DNA from: CAYIGN01 sp964363055
Lineage (GTDB): Bacteria > Patescibacteriota > Minisyncoccia > Sungbacterales > HO2-52-23
DNA length: 10,186 bases
Direction of reading: 5' to 3'
Assembly: GCA_964363055.1 (NCBI GenBank)
Contig: CAYIGN010000026.1
Location: forward strand, 1-10,186
The notes beneath the pieces were generated by a model. It worked only from the letters and a program-made list of their open reading frames with translations. It ran no database searches and was not told the DNA's origin. A program made the position numbers and the translations under genes. This document shows, piece by piece, positions 1 to 5,913 of this stretch; the stretch's first letter is position 1, and each line of letters begins with the position of its first letter.

Positions 1-59
1 GCGTCTTGACAGGGGCGATACGGTATCAGAGATACGCAGAGCCCCGAGAAGGCGGCTTT

Positions 60-108
60 GCAGAAATCCGCCGATTGCAGCCCAAATGCATTTTTGAGAT
101 GGGTTCTA
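60..108. repeat. Left arm of a 49-bp inverted repeat shared with the right end of the window
   Basis: These 49 bases are the exact reverse complement of 10133-10181. Both copies diverge immediately outside those limits. The left copy lies beyond the terminator-like palindrome of the nuclease gene and shows no clear gene. The right copy lies at or just before the murD start. The element contains the 10-bp palindrome AAATGCATTT, and its edges (AGAAATCC / GGGTTCT) are partly complementary. I read it as a dispersed intergenic repeat of unknown function. An assembly effect at contig ends is also possible. The flanking bases 1-59 contain a short stem (ggggc 12-16 / gcccc 41-45) and no supported gene. 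Confidence 0.8.
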
Positions 109-125
109 CACACCCTCTAATAAAA

Positions 126-167
126 TCATTTCAACATCCATTCCGATCGGAATGGATGTTGAAATGA
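126..167 (-). terminator. Perfect 42-bp palindrome, probable terminator of the nuclease gene
   Basis: Bases 126-146 are perfectly complementary to 147-167 with no spacer (core ATTCCGATCGGAAT). On the minus strand the stem begins 22 bases after the nuclease stop codon and is followed by TTTTATTA, as in an intrinsic terminator. On the plus strand it is followed by an A-rich tract, so it would terminate only leftward transcription well. The stem is much longer than a normal terminator stem and has no built-in loop, so it may be an inserted palindromic element reused as a terminator. It shares CATTCCGA with the palindrome inside murD at 9419-9450. Confidence 0.6.
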
Positions 168-188
168 AAAAATTCCATCTGAAAATTT

Positions 189-1430
189 TCAAACCTCCTG
201 CGGAGCAGGGGAGTCGGCTGTCGCGTCTTCGGGCGCTTTGACCGGTTTCAGCGAAGCCGTCAATACCGTATACTCTTTTGCCACTGTACGCAGCTCTTCA
301 ACCGCACGACGAATGTTTTCCGGCACCTCATACAAAATTTTTCTAAGCTTCGTCGCATCGGCGCTCAAAATCTCCTCCCATTTTCCAAGAGGAGAGAGGA
401 GGGCTTTTATCTTCTCATAATCATATTCATACCGCTGCTGGGTCTTTTTGGACAAATACCCTTCGTCGCCAAATACCCGCGTCAAACCTTCCCGCTCCAT
501 ATACGTCCGGATCTGCTGCTCAAGCTCGTCAAGCCGCGCCTCTGCCTTCTGCTTCCCCTTTTTCAGGCGTAGATATTCGTTGATCGCCCCATTCGCTTCA
601 ACCTGATTCCTGATTCCTGATTCCTGATTCCTATACAAGTGCTTCCAGGCCGGGCACAGCGGCCGGTACTCGCACCAGTTGCAGAGAATTGAGGGCATTG
701 GCTCAAACGGTTTGTGGTCCTGCAGGCGATTTTGAATCTCGCCGATCGTCTCAAGAAGTCCGTTGGTGGTGACGGCAGTGGATTCTTGAGTCGCTTTCGT
801 ACTCAATTTCTGACCGTGCTTGATGAAATACAAACTCAATTTGATATCGTCGGCCCCAAGATGCGGCCAGCGCTTCTGTAAACCCAGAGAGTAAAGCGCC
901 AGCTGCCGGTCGCGGTGCACCGCATCCTGCGAGGGCATACGCTTGGAGGTCTTATAGTCAATGATCTCATAGGTGTCATCCGGCAATTTATCAATCCGGT
1001 CAATGATACCAGCCAGGATGTGAGTTTCTCCGATCTTTTCATCGGCGAGCGCTACCTCGAAACGCGACTCCAAGTCAACCACCGTATAATTCCACGGCGC
1101 ATTCTTTTCGTAGAAACGCTTGAGCATCTTGATGCCGTCTTCAAAGATGATTTTCTCCTCCTCTTCGGTCCAGGCGCGTTTGAGCGGATCATTTTTCACC
1201 TCGGCCAGAAACGTATCGCGCCCCGGCCAGTGCTCGCGGAAGTAAGCAACTACTTCATCCAGGGTAGGGTAGAGGGGATTACGCTCAAACATAAATTTGA
1301 GCGTCTGGTGGACAAGCGATCCGAAAATCGCCTCTTTGCTTTTGGGGCCGCGAATCCGATCAACTTCCTGGAATTTGTACTTCTGCGGGCATTGCAGATA
1401 GGTGTCTATTGCCGAATAGGAGGTACGCAT
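189..1430 (-). CDS. RecB/Cas4-family PD-(D/E)XK nuclease with predicted 4Fe-4S cluster
   Basis: Predicted DNA exonuclease/helicase-associated nuclease of the RecB/AddB/Cas4 superfamily, 413 residues from the chosen ATG. The N-terminus (MRTSYSAIDTYLQCP) is typical of these proteins. The His motif GSLVHQTLK lies near residues 37-45, GIIDRID near 141-147, the metal-binding core EIIDYKTSK near 155-163, and QLALY near 176-180. Cysteines C14 and C250-x2-C253-x5-C259 match the split Fe-S pattern of AddB and Cas4. A 7-nt tandem repeat encodes a QESGIRNQ linker after the last cysteine. About 130 charged, helical residues of unknown role follow. The frame stays open to 1565, but those 45 extra residues look noncoding and overlap the divergent small gene, so I start at 1430. 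There is no Shine-Dalgarno, and a promoter places transcription only a few bases upstream. No helicase, cas or addA gene is adjacent, so the exact pathway (repair, recombination or defence) is unknown. Confidence 0.85.
   Translation of the reverse strand: MRTSYSAIDTYLQCPQKYKFQEVDRIRGPKSKEAIFGSLVHQTLKFMFERNPLYPTLDEVVAYFREHWPGRDTFLAEVKNDPLKRAWTEEEEKIIFEDGIKMLKRFYEKNAPWNYTVVDLESRFEVALADEKIGETHILAGIIDRIDKLPDDTYEIIDYKTSKRMPSQDAVHRDRQLALYSLGLQKRWPHLGADDIKLSLYFIKHGQKLSTKATQESTAVTTNGLLETIGEIQNRLQDHKPFEPMPSILCNWCEYRPLCPAWKHLYRNQESGIRNQVEANGAINEYLRLKKGKQKAEARLDELEQQIRTYMEREGLTRVFGDEGYLSKKTQQRYEYDYEKIKALLSPLGKWEEILSADATKLRKILYEVPENIRRAVEELRTVAKEYTVLTASLKPVKAPEDATADSPAPQEV
602..632. repeat. Heptanucleotide tandem repeat inside the nuclease gene
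   Basis: Four full copies of CCTGATT plus a partial copy. Read on the coding strand, the 7-nt unit cycles through all three frames and gives a 7-residue periodic peptide (RNQESGIRNQ). It lies between the Fe-S cysteines and the C-terminal helical region. Gain or loss of one copy would shift the frame and remove the C-terminal third. Confidence 0.9.
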
Positions 1431-1445
1431 AGTATCGTTGAGATA

Positions 1446-1475
1446 AGTATAGCCCTTCACATCCTTCAATGGCAA
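1446..1475 (-). promoter_or_regulatory. Candidate promoter of the nuclease gene
   Basis: On the minus strand, TTGCCA (1470-1475) is followed after 18 bp by TATACT (1446-1451). The expected transcription start is only about 8 bases before the ATG at 1430. This fits the missing Shine-Dalgarno and suggests near-leaderless translation. Based on motif match only. Confidence 0.4.
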
Positions 1476-1497
1476 GCAAATAGAAGGAGTAAGGCCA

Positions 1498-1731
1498 GTG
1501 TGGAAGCGGATTTTGCGAGGCATCCGCCGGCTCGGTTCGTGGATGACGCAGGCCCTATTTATCAAAGCAAGGAAGTACTTTTATCGTCTGAGCAGAATAG
1601 TCAACTCCGAAAAGATGATGTCCTTGGGCGTGACAGTAATCGCCGCGTTGATAATCATCATCACCCTCATCCTCTATGTATTCTTTGTGTTGATAGGGCT
1701 CTTCTCACGGCTTGCGCGAAAGTTTCGTTGA
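1498..1731 (+). CDS. Small basic single-pass membrane protein, unknown function
   Basis: 77 residues from a GTG start. A strong Shine-Dalgarno GAAGGAG (1483-1489) lies 8 bases before the start, which is the main reason to believe it is translated. The first ~40 residues are rich in Arg/Lys with aromatic and hydrophobic positions, consistent with an amphipathic membrane-surface helix. Residues ~42-69 form one long hydrophobic segment (VTVIAALIIIITLILYVFF), and the short tail is basic (SRLARKFR). By the positive-inside rule, both basic flanks make topology ambiguous. It is divergent from the nuclease, 67 bp apart, and followed by a terminator at 1888-1916. I do not recognise the family. A toxin-like or membrane-anchoring peptide is possible but nothing in the context supports it. 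Confidence 0.6.
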   Translation: MWKRILRGIRRLGSWMTQALFIKARKYFYRLSRIVNSEKMMSLGVTVIAALIIIITLILYVFFVLIGLFSRLARKFR

Positions 1732-1844
1732 CGTCTCGCCCCATAGTTCCTGTACGTATCTATATTCTATTGCCGAATTGGATACCTACGAAAAGAATTC
1801 ACCTCGAAGGGGACTAAATGGGAATTGAGCGGTGAATAAGCGCG

Positions 1845-1886
1845 TACATTATGCATAATACAATATGTATAATACAATCCTGTATA
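1845..1886. repeat. Three 14-bp AT-rich tandem repeats, including a dif-like dyad (1847-1874)
   Basis: Units tacattatgcataa (1845-1858), tacaatatgtataa (1859-1872) and a diverged tacaatcctgtata (1873-1886). Within units 1-2, arms TTATGCATA (1849-1857) and TATGTATAA (1864-1872) are inverted with 8 of 9 matches around a 6-bp centre; extended to 11 bp they match at 9 of 11. Arms of 11 bp with a 6-bp centre are the layout of bacterial dif, and GCATAAT...TATGT resembles the Escherichia coli dif core. The site lies about 160 bp upstream of the only recombinase gene here. It could instead be an operator or iteron-like array. Confidence 0.45.
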
Positions 1887-1887
1887 C

Positions 1888-1916
1888 AGCCACCCGCCAA
1901 AGTAGGGTGGCTTTTT
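1888..1916 (+). terminator. Rho-independent terminator after the small membrane protein gene
   Basis: A perfect 8-bp stem, AGCCACCC (1888-1895) with GGGTGGCT (1905-1912), a 9-base loop and then a run of five T ending at 1916. It would end plus-strand transcription from the 1498-1731 gene. The preceding stretch 1732-1844 shows nothing else I can identify. Confidence 0.8.
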
Positions 1917-1956
1917 CAAAAAGGGGAGTGTGGATAAGTTAGGATTGACCGACATA

Positions 1957-2000
1957 CCGTTGTTATGAGAGAATTGAGTATAATATCCCTATGACTCAAT
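1957..2000 (+). promoter_or_regulatory. Candidate promoter and dyad operator upstream of xer
   Basis: A perfect -10 TATAAT lies at 1979-1984, with only a weak -35 (CCGTTG, 1957-1962, 16-bp spacer). Inverted 7-mers ATTGAGT (1973-1979) and ACTCAAT (1994-2000) bracket the -10 and the expected start region, so a repressor, or a hairpin at the 5' end of the transcript, could act here. A 7-codon frame (MTQSSIS) starts at 1991 within this dyad; I do not treat it as a gene. The recombinase start at 2035 has a modest AGGA (2025-2028) 6 bases upstream. Confidence 0.45.
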
Positions 2001-2034
2001 CAAGCATTAGCTAAAATAAGATATAGGATATACT

Positions 2035-2973
2035 ATGCTCCCCTACCAAGACGATTTTCTGTTGAGCATCAAAACCAACAATTACTCTCCAGAGACGATT
2101 TATAATTACGAGCGGGATCTTGAGGTATTCCGACACTTCCTTGCTCGTGATCTGGGAATTTCATTTTCCGAAATCACCAAGCGGACAATTGAACTCTACA
2201 AAGCATACCTAATCTCTCGCGATCGTAAAACTCCAAAGGGTGTGGAAAAAAAGAGTGTCCCCCGCCTTAGCGCCGGATCCATCAACCGGATGCTGTCCAG
2301 TTTACGGCGATACCTGAAGTATATGATTGATATGGATTACGATGCGCCTATCGCGCCGGAGGCAATAAAACTGACCAAAATGCCGCGGCCGCACTCGCGC
2401 GTAGCAGAATTTGAGGCCCTGGTGCGCTTGATTGAATCCCCTGCTGATTTTGAAAAAAAACGGGAAATCGTCCTGCGCAACCGCGCGATGCTGGAGACCC
2501 TCTTCTCCACTGGTATGCGGATTTCCGAACTCGTCTCCCTCAATCGTGACCAGATTGACAAAACCGGACGGATTTTTATCCGCGGCAAAGGCAGGAAAGA
2601 GCGCTTTGTCTATCTTACCGACCGAGCGAAGGGCCATATACGCAACTATCTCACCATGCGGAGCGACGACAAACCCGCGCTTTTTATACCTTACAGCGGC
2701 CGCAACATGCATAAAACCGATGCCCGCATCTCTCCCAATTATCTCCAAATGAAGATAAAGCAGTACCGCATGTCTTTGGGCATCAACGTCCCCACATCGG
2801 CTCATTCGCTCCGCCACGGCTTTGCTACGTACTTGGCGGAACAAGGGGCCAATCCCGCCGCCATCCAGATTTTATTAGGCCACGAGTCGCTGCATACCAC
2901 CACCCGTTATGTACATGCTTCCGACAAGTATGCAGAAAGAACGCACCGGCAATTCCATCCGTTGAAGAAATGA
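2035..2973 (+). CDS. xerC/xerD-like: Xer-type tyrosine recombinase
   Basis: Tyrosine-family site-specific recombinase, 312 residues, the usual XerC/XerD length. The N-terminal SAM-like core-binding domain covers roughly residues 1-100. The C-terminal catalytic domain holds all signature residues: R162 (GMRISEL), K185 (IRGKGRKER), H257 and R260 (HSLRHGFATYLAEQG), H283 (LLGHESLHTTTRY) and the nucleophile Y292. It should therefore be active. Family role: dimer resolution at dif during division, with integrases as the alternative. The absence of other phage or integron genes, the housekeeping surroundings and the standard length favour a chromosomal Xer. There is no second recombinase in the window, so it may act alone as XerS and XerH do, and a dif-like site lies upstream. 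The ATG has AGGA 6 bases upstream. A terminator follows directly and the M23 gene converges on it. Confidence 0.92.
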   Translation: MLPYQDDFLLSIKTNNYSPETIYNYERDLEVFRHFLARDLGISFSEITKRTIELYKAYLISRDRKTPKGVEKKSVPRLSAGSINRMLSSLRRYLKYMIDMDYDAPIAPEAIKLTKMPRPHSRVAEFEALVRLIESPADFEKKREIVLRNRAMLETLFSTGMRISELVSLNRDQIDKTGRIFIRGKGRKERFVYLTDRAKGHIRNYLTMRSDDKPALFIPYSGRNMHKTDARISPNYLQMKIKQYRMSLGINVPTSAHSLRHGFATYLAEQGANPAAIQILLGHESLHTTTRYVHASDKYAERTHRQFHPLKK

Positions 2974-2975
2974 AT

Positions 2976-3010
2976 AGGCGCCCGGGTCGTGATGACTCAT
3001 GGCGCCTTTT
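2976..3010 (+). terminator. Terminator between the convergent xer and M23 genes
   Basis: Stem AGGCGCC (2976-2982) with GGCGCCT (3001-3007), an 18-base loop that may fold further, and a TTTT tract ending at 3010. It starts 2 bases after the xer stop. The reverse strand carries only a weak T tract, so it works best for xer. Another dyad, TTACCTC / GAGGTAA (3014-3028), lies between this and the M23 stop at 3048 and may add to termination from that side. Confidence 0.7.
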
Positions 3011-3047
3011 GGCTTACCTCGGAGGTAAAATCGCTTGAACAGGGTTT

Positions 3048-4418
3048 CTATAAATAATCAAGCGGATTCAGATACCCATTGATCGCGGCGATCGGGACGG
3101 TCATGGTCGTACCGCACACCCGCGAGCGGATATTTTCCACCCGCACCGCCTGGGTGGCGAAGACCGAAAAGTGCAGATGAGGTCCTGTGGCATAGCCGGA
3201 TATCCCCGAGTAGCCGATCCGCTTTCCGCGAGTAATCTCTTGGCCGGCTGAGACGCCGATTGCCGAGAGGTGGGCATAGAGAGTTGAGAGGTTGTTCGTA
3301 TGCCGAATAAGGATCCATTTTCCATAGGAGACGCGGCGGCAGCCGATGTCCGTATCGCCTACCGCGGTCACCACGCCGTCATCGGCGGCAAAAACCTGCG
3401 TCGCGACTTCTGCCCGGAAATCGGCGCCGTTGTGTCCCTTGCCGTTGTAGCCGCCAATAGCAGCAAATGAGGTGTAGCCAAAATATTGGGTGATACAGTT
3501 TGTATTAGGGTCTGCCTTGTTGTTCGTTCGGCATCCGGCAAGAACCATATTCGGGAGGGGAAACCCAAGCACTCCCCTGCCCTTTGAAGGCAGGAGCGAG
3601 GGATCAATAGTCACCCGTATTTTCCCTTCAATCTCACGGATCTCTTCCTCAAGCGCGGCCCGACGCGCCTCGCGCTCTCGCAGCAGCTCTTGATATTTTT
3701 TTTCCTGATTTTTAGTCGTAGCCAAGAGCTCCCCCCGCGCGCGTTTCTCCTCTTCCTGAATACTTCTGCGCTGCCGCAGCTCCACTTCCAGATCTTCAAA
3801 TTCCGTCTTCTTTTTCTCCGCTTCTCCTTTTTTATCCTCCAGCTCCTCGCGAAGCTCACGCAATTCGGTAATCGAATCAAGAGCTCGATCCTGCAGCATT
3901 TCGAATTGATCGAATTCGCGGAGGAAATCTGAAAGGCGCTGATGCTTGACCATTACCGCCAGCATCGTCTCTCCGTCCCTCTGGGCAAGCGCGCGCACTA
4001 CCGCTCCAAGCCCCGCCTGAAGCTTTTCTATTGTGGCGCGCTTCTCGCGAATCTCAACTGCAAGCGCTCCGATTTCAAGCTCCTTTTTTGAGACCTTAAT
4101 CTCTGTGACGGCGATGTCTTTACGGAAGGCGGCAATTGTCCGGTCAATCCGCGCCAGTTCCCCGCTCAAGGTTTTGGCCTGCTGCTGCCGTGCCGCAATC
4201 TCCTCACGGAATTTTTTGGCGTCTTCTTCAAGGCGGCGGATTTCGCTATGGCGCTCTTCAATCTCGCGCTTCAGTTCCTCAAGGGTCTCGGCATTCGCGA
4301 CGGCTGCGCTCGCCAAAGCCGCGGTCGCCAGAACCACAAGGATCATCAGTACACTACCCCAACCCCGCTTGCGGCGGGGTTGGGATATTTTAGGCATGGT
4401 GCGGCTTATCGGCTTCAC
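3048..4418 (-). CDS. Secreted coiled-coil M23 peptidase (EnvC/NlpD-like)
   Basis: Predicted cell-wall metalloendopeptidase or amidase activator, 456 residues. A basic n-region, hydrophobic stretch (~23-41) and ANA|ET site near residue 43 form a signal peptide. Residues ~45-268 are almost continuous Glu/Lys/Arg-rich coiled coil, as in EnvC. A short linker (PSLLPSKGRG) leads to the C-terminal M23 domain (~285-456). Zinc ligands are present: H329 and D333 (HNGAD), H383 (YAHLS) and H414-x-H416 (GPHLHF). Unlike E. coli EnvC, which has lost its metal site, this protein looks catalytically complete. Four cysteines (296, 308, 360, 435), all in the exported domain, could form disulfides. The GTG start overlaps the gltX stop by 4 bases, suggesting translational coupling; M8 (4397) is an alternative start. 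Inferred role: peptidoglycan cleavage during daughter-cell separation. Confidence 0.88.
   Translation of the reverse strand: MKPISRTMPKISQPRRKRGWGSVLMILVVLATAALASAAVANAETLEELKREIEERHSEIRRLEEDAKKFREEIAARQQQAKTLSGELARIDRTIAAFRKDIAVTEIKVSKKELEIGALAVEIREKRATIEKLQAGLGAVVRALAQRDGETMLAVMVKHQRLSDFLREFDQFEMLQDRALDSITELRELREELEDKKGEAEKKKTEFEDLEVELRQRRSIQEEEKRARGELLATTKNQEKKYQELLREREARRAALEEEIREIEGKIRVTIDPSLLPSKGRGVLGFPLPNMVLAGCRTNNKADPNTNCITQYFGYTSFAAIGGYNGKGHNGADFRAEVATQVFAADDGVVTAVGDTDIGCRRVSYGKWILIRHTNNLSTLYAHLSAIGVSAGQEITRGKRIGYSGISGYATGPHLHFSVFATQAVRVENIRSRVCGTTMTVPIAAINGYLNPLDYL
4358..4384. repeat. Inverted repeat encoding the signal-peptide n-region of the M23 protein
   Basis: Perfect 11-bp arms cccaaccccgc (4358-4368) and gcggggttggg (4374-4384) with a 5-base loop. 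Translated on the minus strand they give SQPRRKRGW, the positively charged n-region before the hydrophobic core. It could also fold in the mRNA just downstream of the start codon. Confidence 0.8.
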
Positions 4419-5884
4419 ATTAGCTTTTTCTTCGCGGCGCGAATTCGCGCGAGCGACTCTTCAACTCCCAAAATCTCCATTATTTCAAATGGCCCGGGCG
4501 AGGCCCCCTTGCCCGTAAGGACGGCGCGCAGCGGCCACAAGATCGCGCCCTTATCCCCCTCCCCTATTTCGTTAAAAAAAACTTTTTTGATCTCATCCCT
4601 CGATACTTGCCTGCCCGTCTGCCCGGCCAGGGGCCGGGGATACTCGATACCTGATACTATTTTTTCAGACCGTTTCAATGATACGGATATATCTTCATCC
4701 GACATGTCTTTCCAACGAAGTAACTCTTTGTCGTACTCCGGCGGCCTGAAAAAATAATCTGTCCTCTCCCCTATCTCGGAGAGTTTATGCAGCCGCGGCT
4801 GCTCGAGCACGAGCACGTGAAGAGTATAGGGTATAGGATATAGGGTATAGTTGGATGGTAAGAATGTATTTGCCCGTTTAAGCAATTCTTCCGGCGGAAG
4901 TCTGCGGATATACTCCCCATTTATCCAATCCAATTTCTTTACGTCAAACACCGCACCGGATTTCTGGACTTTCTCCAGTGAGAATTCGCGGATGAGTTCT
5001 TCTTTGGAGAAGATCTCGCGCTCGCCTCCCGGATTCCATCCAAGAAGCGCCATAAAGTTGACCAATGCCTCGGGCAGATACCCTTGCTCGCGATATTCGT
5101 CAACCGAGGTTGCGCCGTGGCGCTTGGAGAGCTTGGACCGGTCCGGTCCCAATATAAGCGGTAGATGCGCCCAGACCGGCTGCGTAAATCCCAGCGCCTC
5201 TGCCAAGAGTATCTGCTTGGGAGTGTTGGCAATATGGTCTTCCCCGCGGATCACATGCGAGATCCGCATTTCGTAGTCGTCCGCTACGACCGCAAAATTG
5301 TAAAGAGGTATATCCGGACGCTTGGCAATCGAAAAATCGCCGAGGAGGTCCGAGTCAAACGAAAGTTCTCCGCGGATGAGGTCGGCGAATCCGATTTTTC
5401 TTCCGGCCGGGGTCTTGAAACGGATGATGTAGTCCGACTTGACGTCTTTTAGCGTAGCGGCTTCGACCGGATCCATAGTCCTATACTCGCACAGGTGCAG
5501 CGGCGGCCGTTTTGCCGCCAGTAAATTATTTTTTTCATCCTCCAATTCTTTCTCGGAGTGGAAACAATAAAAGGCCTCGCTCTCGGCGAGCAACTGCTCG
5601 ATATATTTTCTATAGATCCCAATGCGCTCGCTCTGGCGGTATGGGCCGAATGGACCGCCGACTTCTGGACTCTCGTCCGCATCAATGCCCAGCCAGCGCA
5701 GCCCCTCAAAAATGTTCTTTTCGTATTCGGGCTTGGAGCGCTCTATGTCTGTATCCTCAATTCGGATGATAAATTGACCGCCTTGCTGCTTGGCGAACAA
5801 ATAATTAAAAAGCGCGGTACGGGCAGTACCGATATGCAGGAACCCTGTGGGGCTGGGAGCTATACGGACGCGGATAGTTGACAT
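4415..5884 (-). CDS. gltX: Glutamyl-tRNA synthetase
   Basis: Class I aminoacyl-tRNA synthetase that attaches glutamate to tRNA-Glu in the cytoplasm; 489 residues, normal bacterial length. The N-terminus RVRIAPSPTGFLHIGTA carries the HIGH-type motif (HIGT, 17-20). RIEDTD is at 41-46, the VIRGEDHIANTPKQ block at 211-224, and the KMSKS equivalent KLSKRHG at 251-257. The C-terminal anticodon-binding region ends with the expected PLRAVLTGK and ILG blocks. Two family-atypical segments in that region, NYTLYPIPYTLH (345-356) and GIEYPRPLAGQTGRQ (412-426), coincide with short tandem repeats in the DNA. Whether it also charges tRNA-Gln (non-discriminating, with GatCAB) cannot be seen here. The ATG is clear but lacks a good Shine-Dalgarno. 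It is divergent from the 88-aa gene, whose -35 overlaps this start codon, and overlaps M23 downstream. Confidence 0.96.
   Translation of the reverse strand: MSTIRVRIAPSPTGFLHIGTARTALFNYLFAKQQGGQFIIRIEDTDIERSKPEYEKNIFEGLRWLGIDADESPEVGGPFGPYRQSERIGIYRKYIEQLLAESEAFYCFHSEKELEDEKNNLLAAKRPPLHLCEYRTMDPVEAATLKDVKSDYIIRFKTPAGRKIGFADLIRGELSFDSDLLGDFSIAKRPDIPLYNFAVVADDYEMRISHVIRGEDHIANTPKQILLAEALGFTQPVWAHLPLILGPDRSKLSKRHGATSVDEYREQGYLPEALVNFMALLGWNPGGEREIFSKEELIREFSLEKVQKSGAVFDVKKLDWINGEYIRRLPPEELLKRANTFLPSNYTLYPIPYTLHVLVLEQPRLHKLSEIGERTDYFFRPPEYDKELLRWKDMSDEDISVSLKRSEKIVSGIEYPRPLAGQTGRQVSRDEIKKVFFNEIGEGDKGAILWPLRAVLTGKGASPGPFEIMEILGVEESLARIRAAKKKLM
4622..4659. repeat. Hairpin plus degenerate heptamer repeat inside gltX
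   Basis: A 7-bp perfect hairpin, CCCGGCC (4622-4628) with GGCCGGG (4632-4638), abuts three heptamers GATACTC, GATACCT and GATACTA (4639-4659). Together they encode the SGIEYPRPLAGQ segment, which is not part of the usual GltX motifs. Confidence 0.7.
4823..4850. repeat. Heptanucleotide tandem repeat inside gltX
   Basis: Four 7-bp units: AGTATAG, GGTATAG, GATATAG, GGTATAG. On the coding strand they give the periodic peptide YTLYPIPYTL at about residues 346-355, within the anticodon-binding half. Copy-number change by one unit would frameshift this essential gene. Confidence 0.9.
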
Positions 5885-5908
5885 TCTCTTTAATATATGC
5901 TATATAAT
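5878..5908 (+). promoter_or_regulatory. Promoter of the 88-aa gene
   Basis: A consensus -35 TTGACA (5878-5883) overlaps the gltX start codon. TATATA (5901-5906) follows at a 17-bp spacer, and TATAAT (5903-5908) at 19 bp. Transcription should start near 5913-5916. Because the -35 sits on the gltX start and the AT-rich strip could also hold the gltX -10, the two divergent genes may compete for polymerase. Confidence 0.65.
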
Positions 5909-5913
5909 CTCTT

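Noticed and set aside
3..167. Plus-strand frame open from the left edge, reading through the repeat and the palindrome
   Set aside because: No recognisable protein similarity; its second half is repeat and palindrome sequence, and it ends exactly at the palindrome edge. Too short and repeat-driven to call as a partial gene.
1431..1565. N-terminal extension of the nuclease
   Set aside because: The 45 residues lack nuclease features, overlap the divergent small gene and its Shine-Dalgarno, and the family-like start is at 1430.
915..1817. 300-aa plus-strand open frame opposite the nuclease
   Set aside because: It is antisense to a gene with clear nuclease motifs and has no family motif or ribosome site; a shadow frame.
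1845..1886. CRISPR array
   Set aside because: Units are adjacent 14-mers without spacers, and no cas genes are present; the Fe-S nuclease alone does not make a CRISPR locus.
1767..1955. 62-aa minus-strand frame in the region upstream of xer
   Set aside because: It runs across the tandem repeats and a clear plus-strand terminator and has no ribosome site.
1991..2014. 7-codon leader peptide (MTQSSIS) before xer
   Set aside because: No Shine-Dalgarno and no attenuator-like codon run; too short to support.
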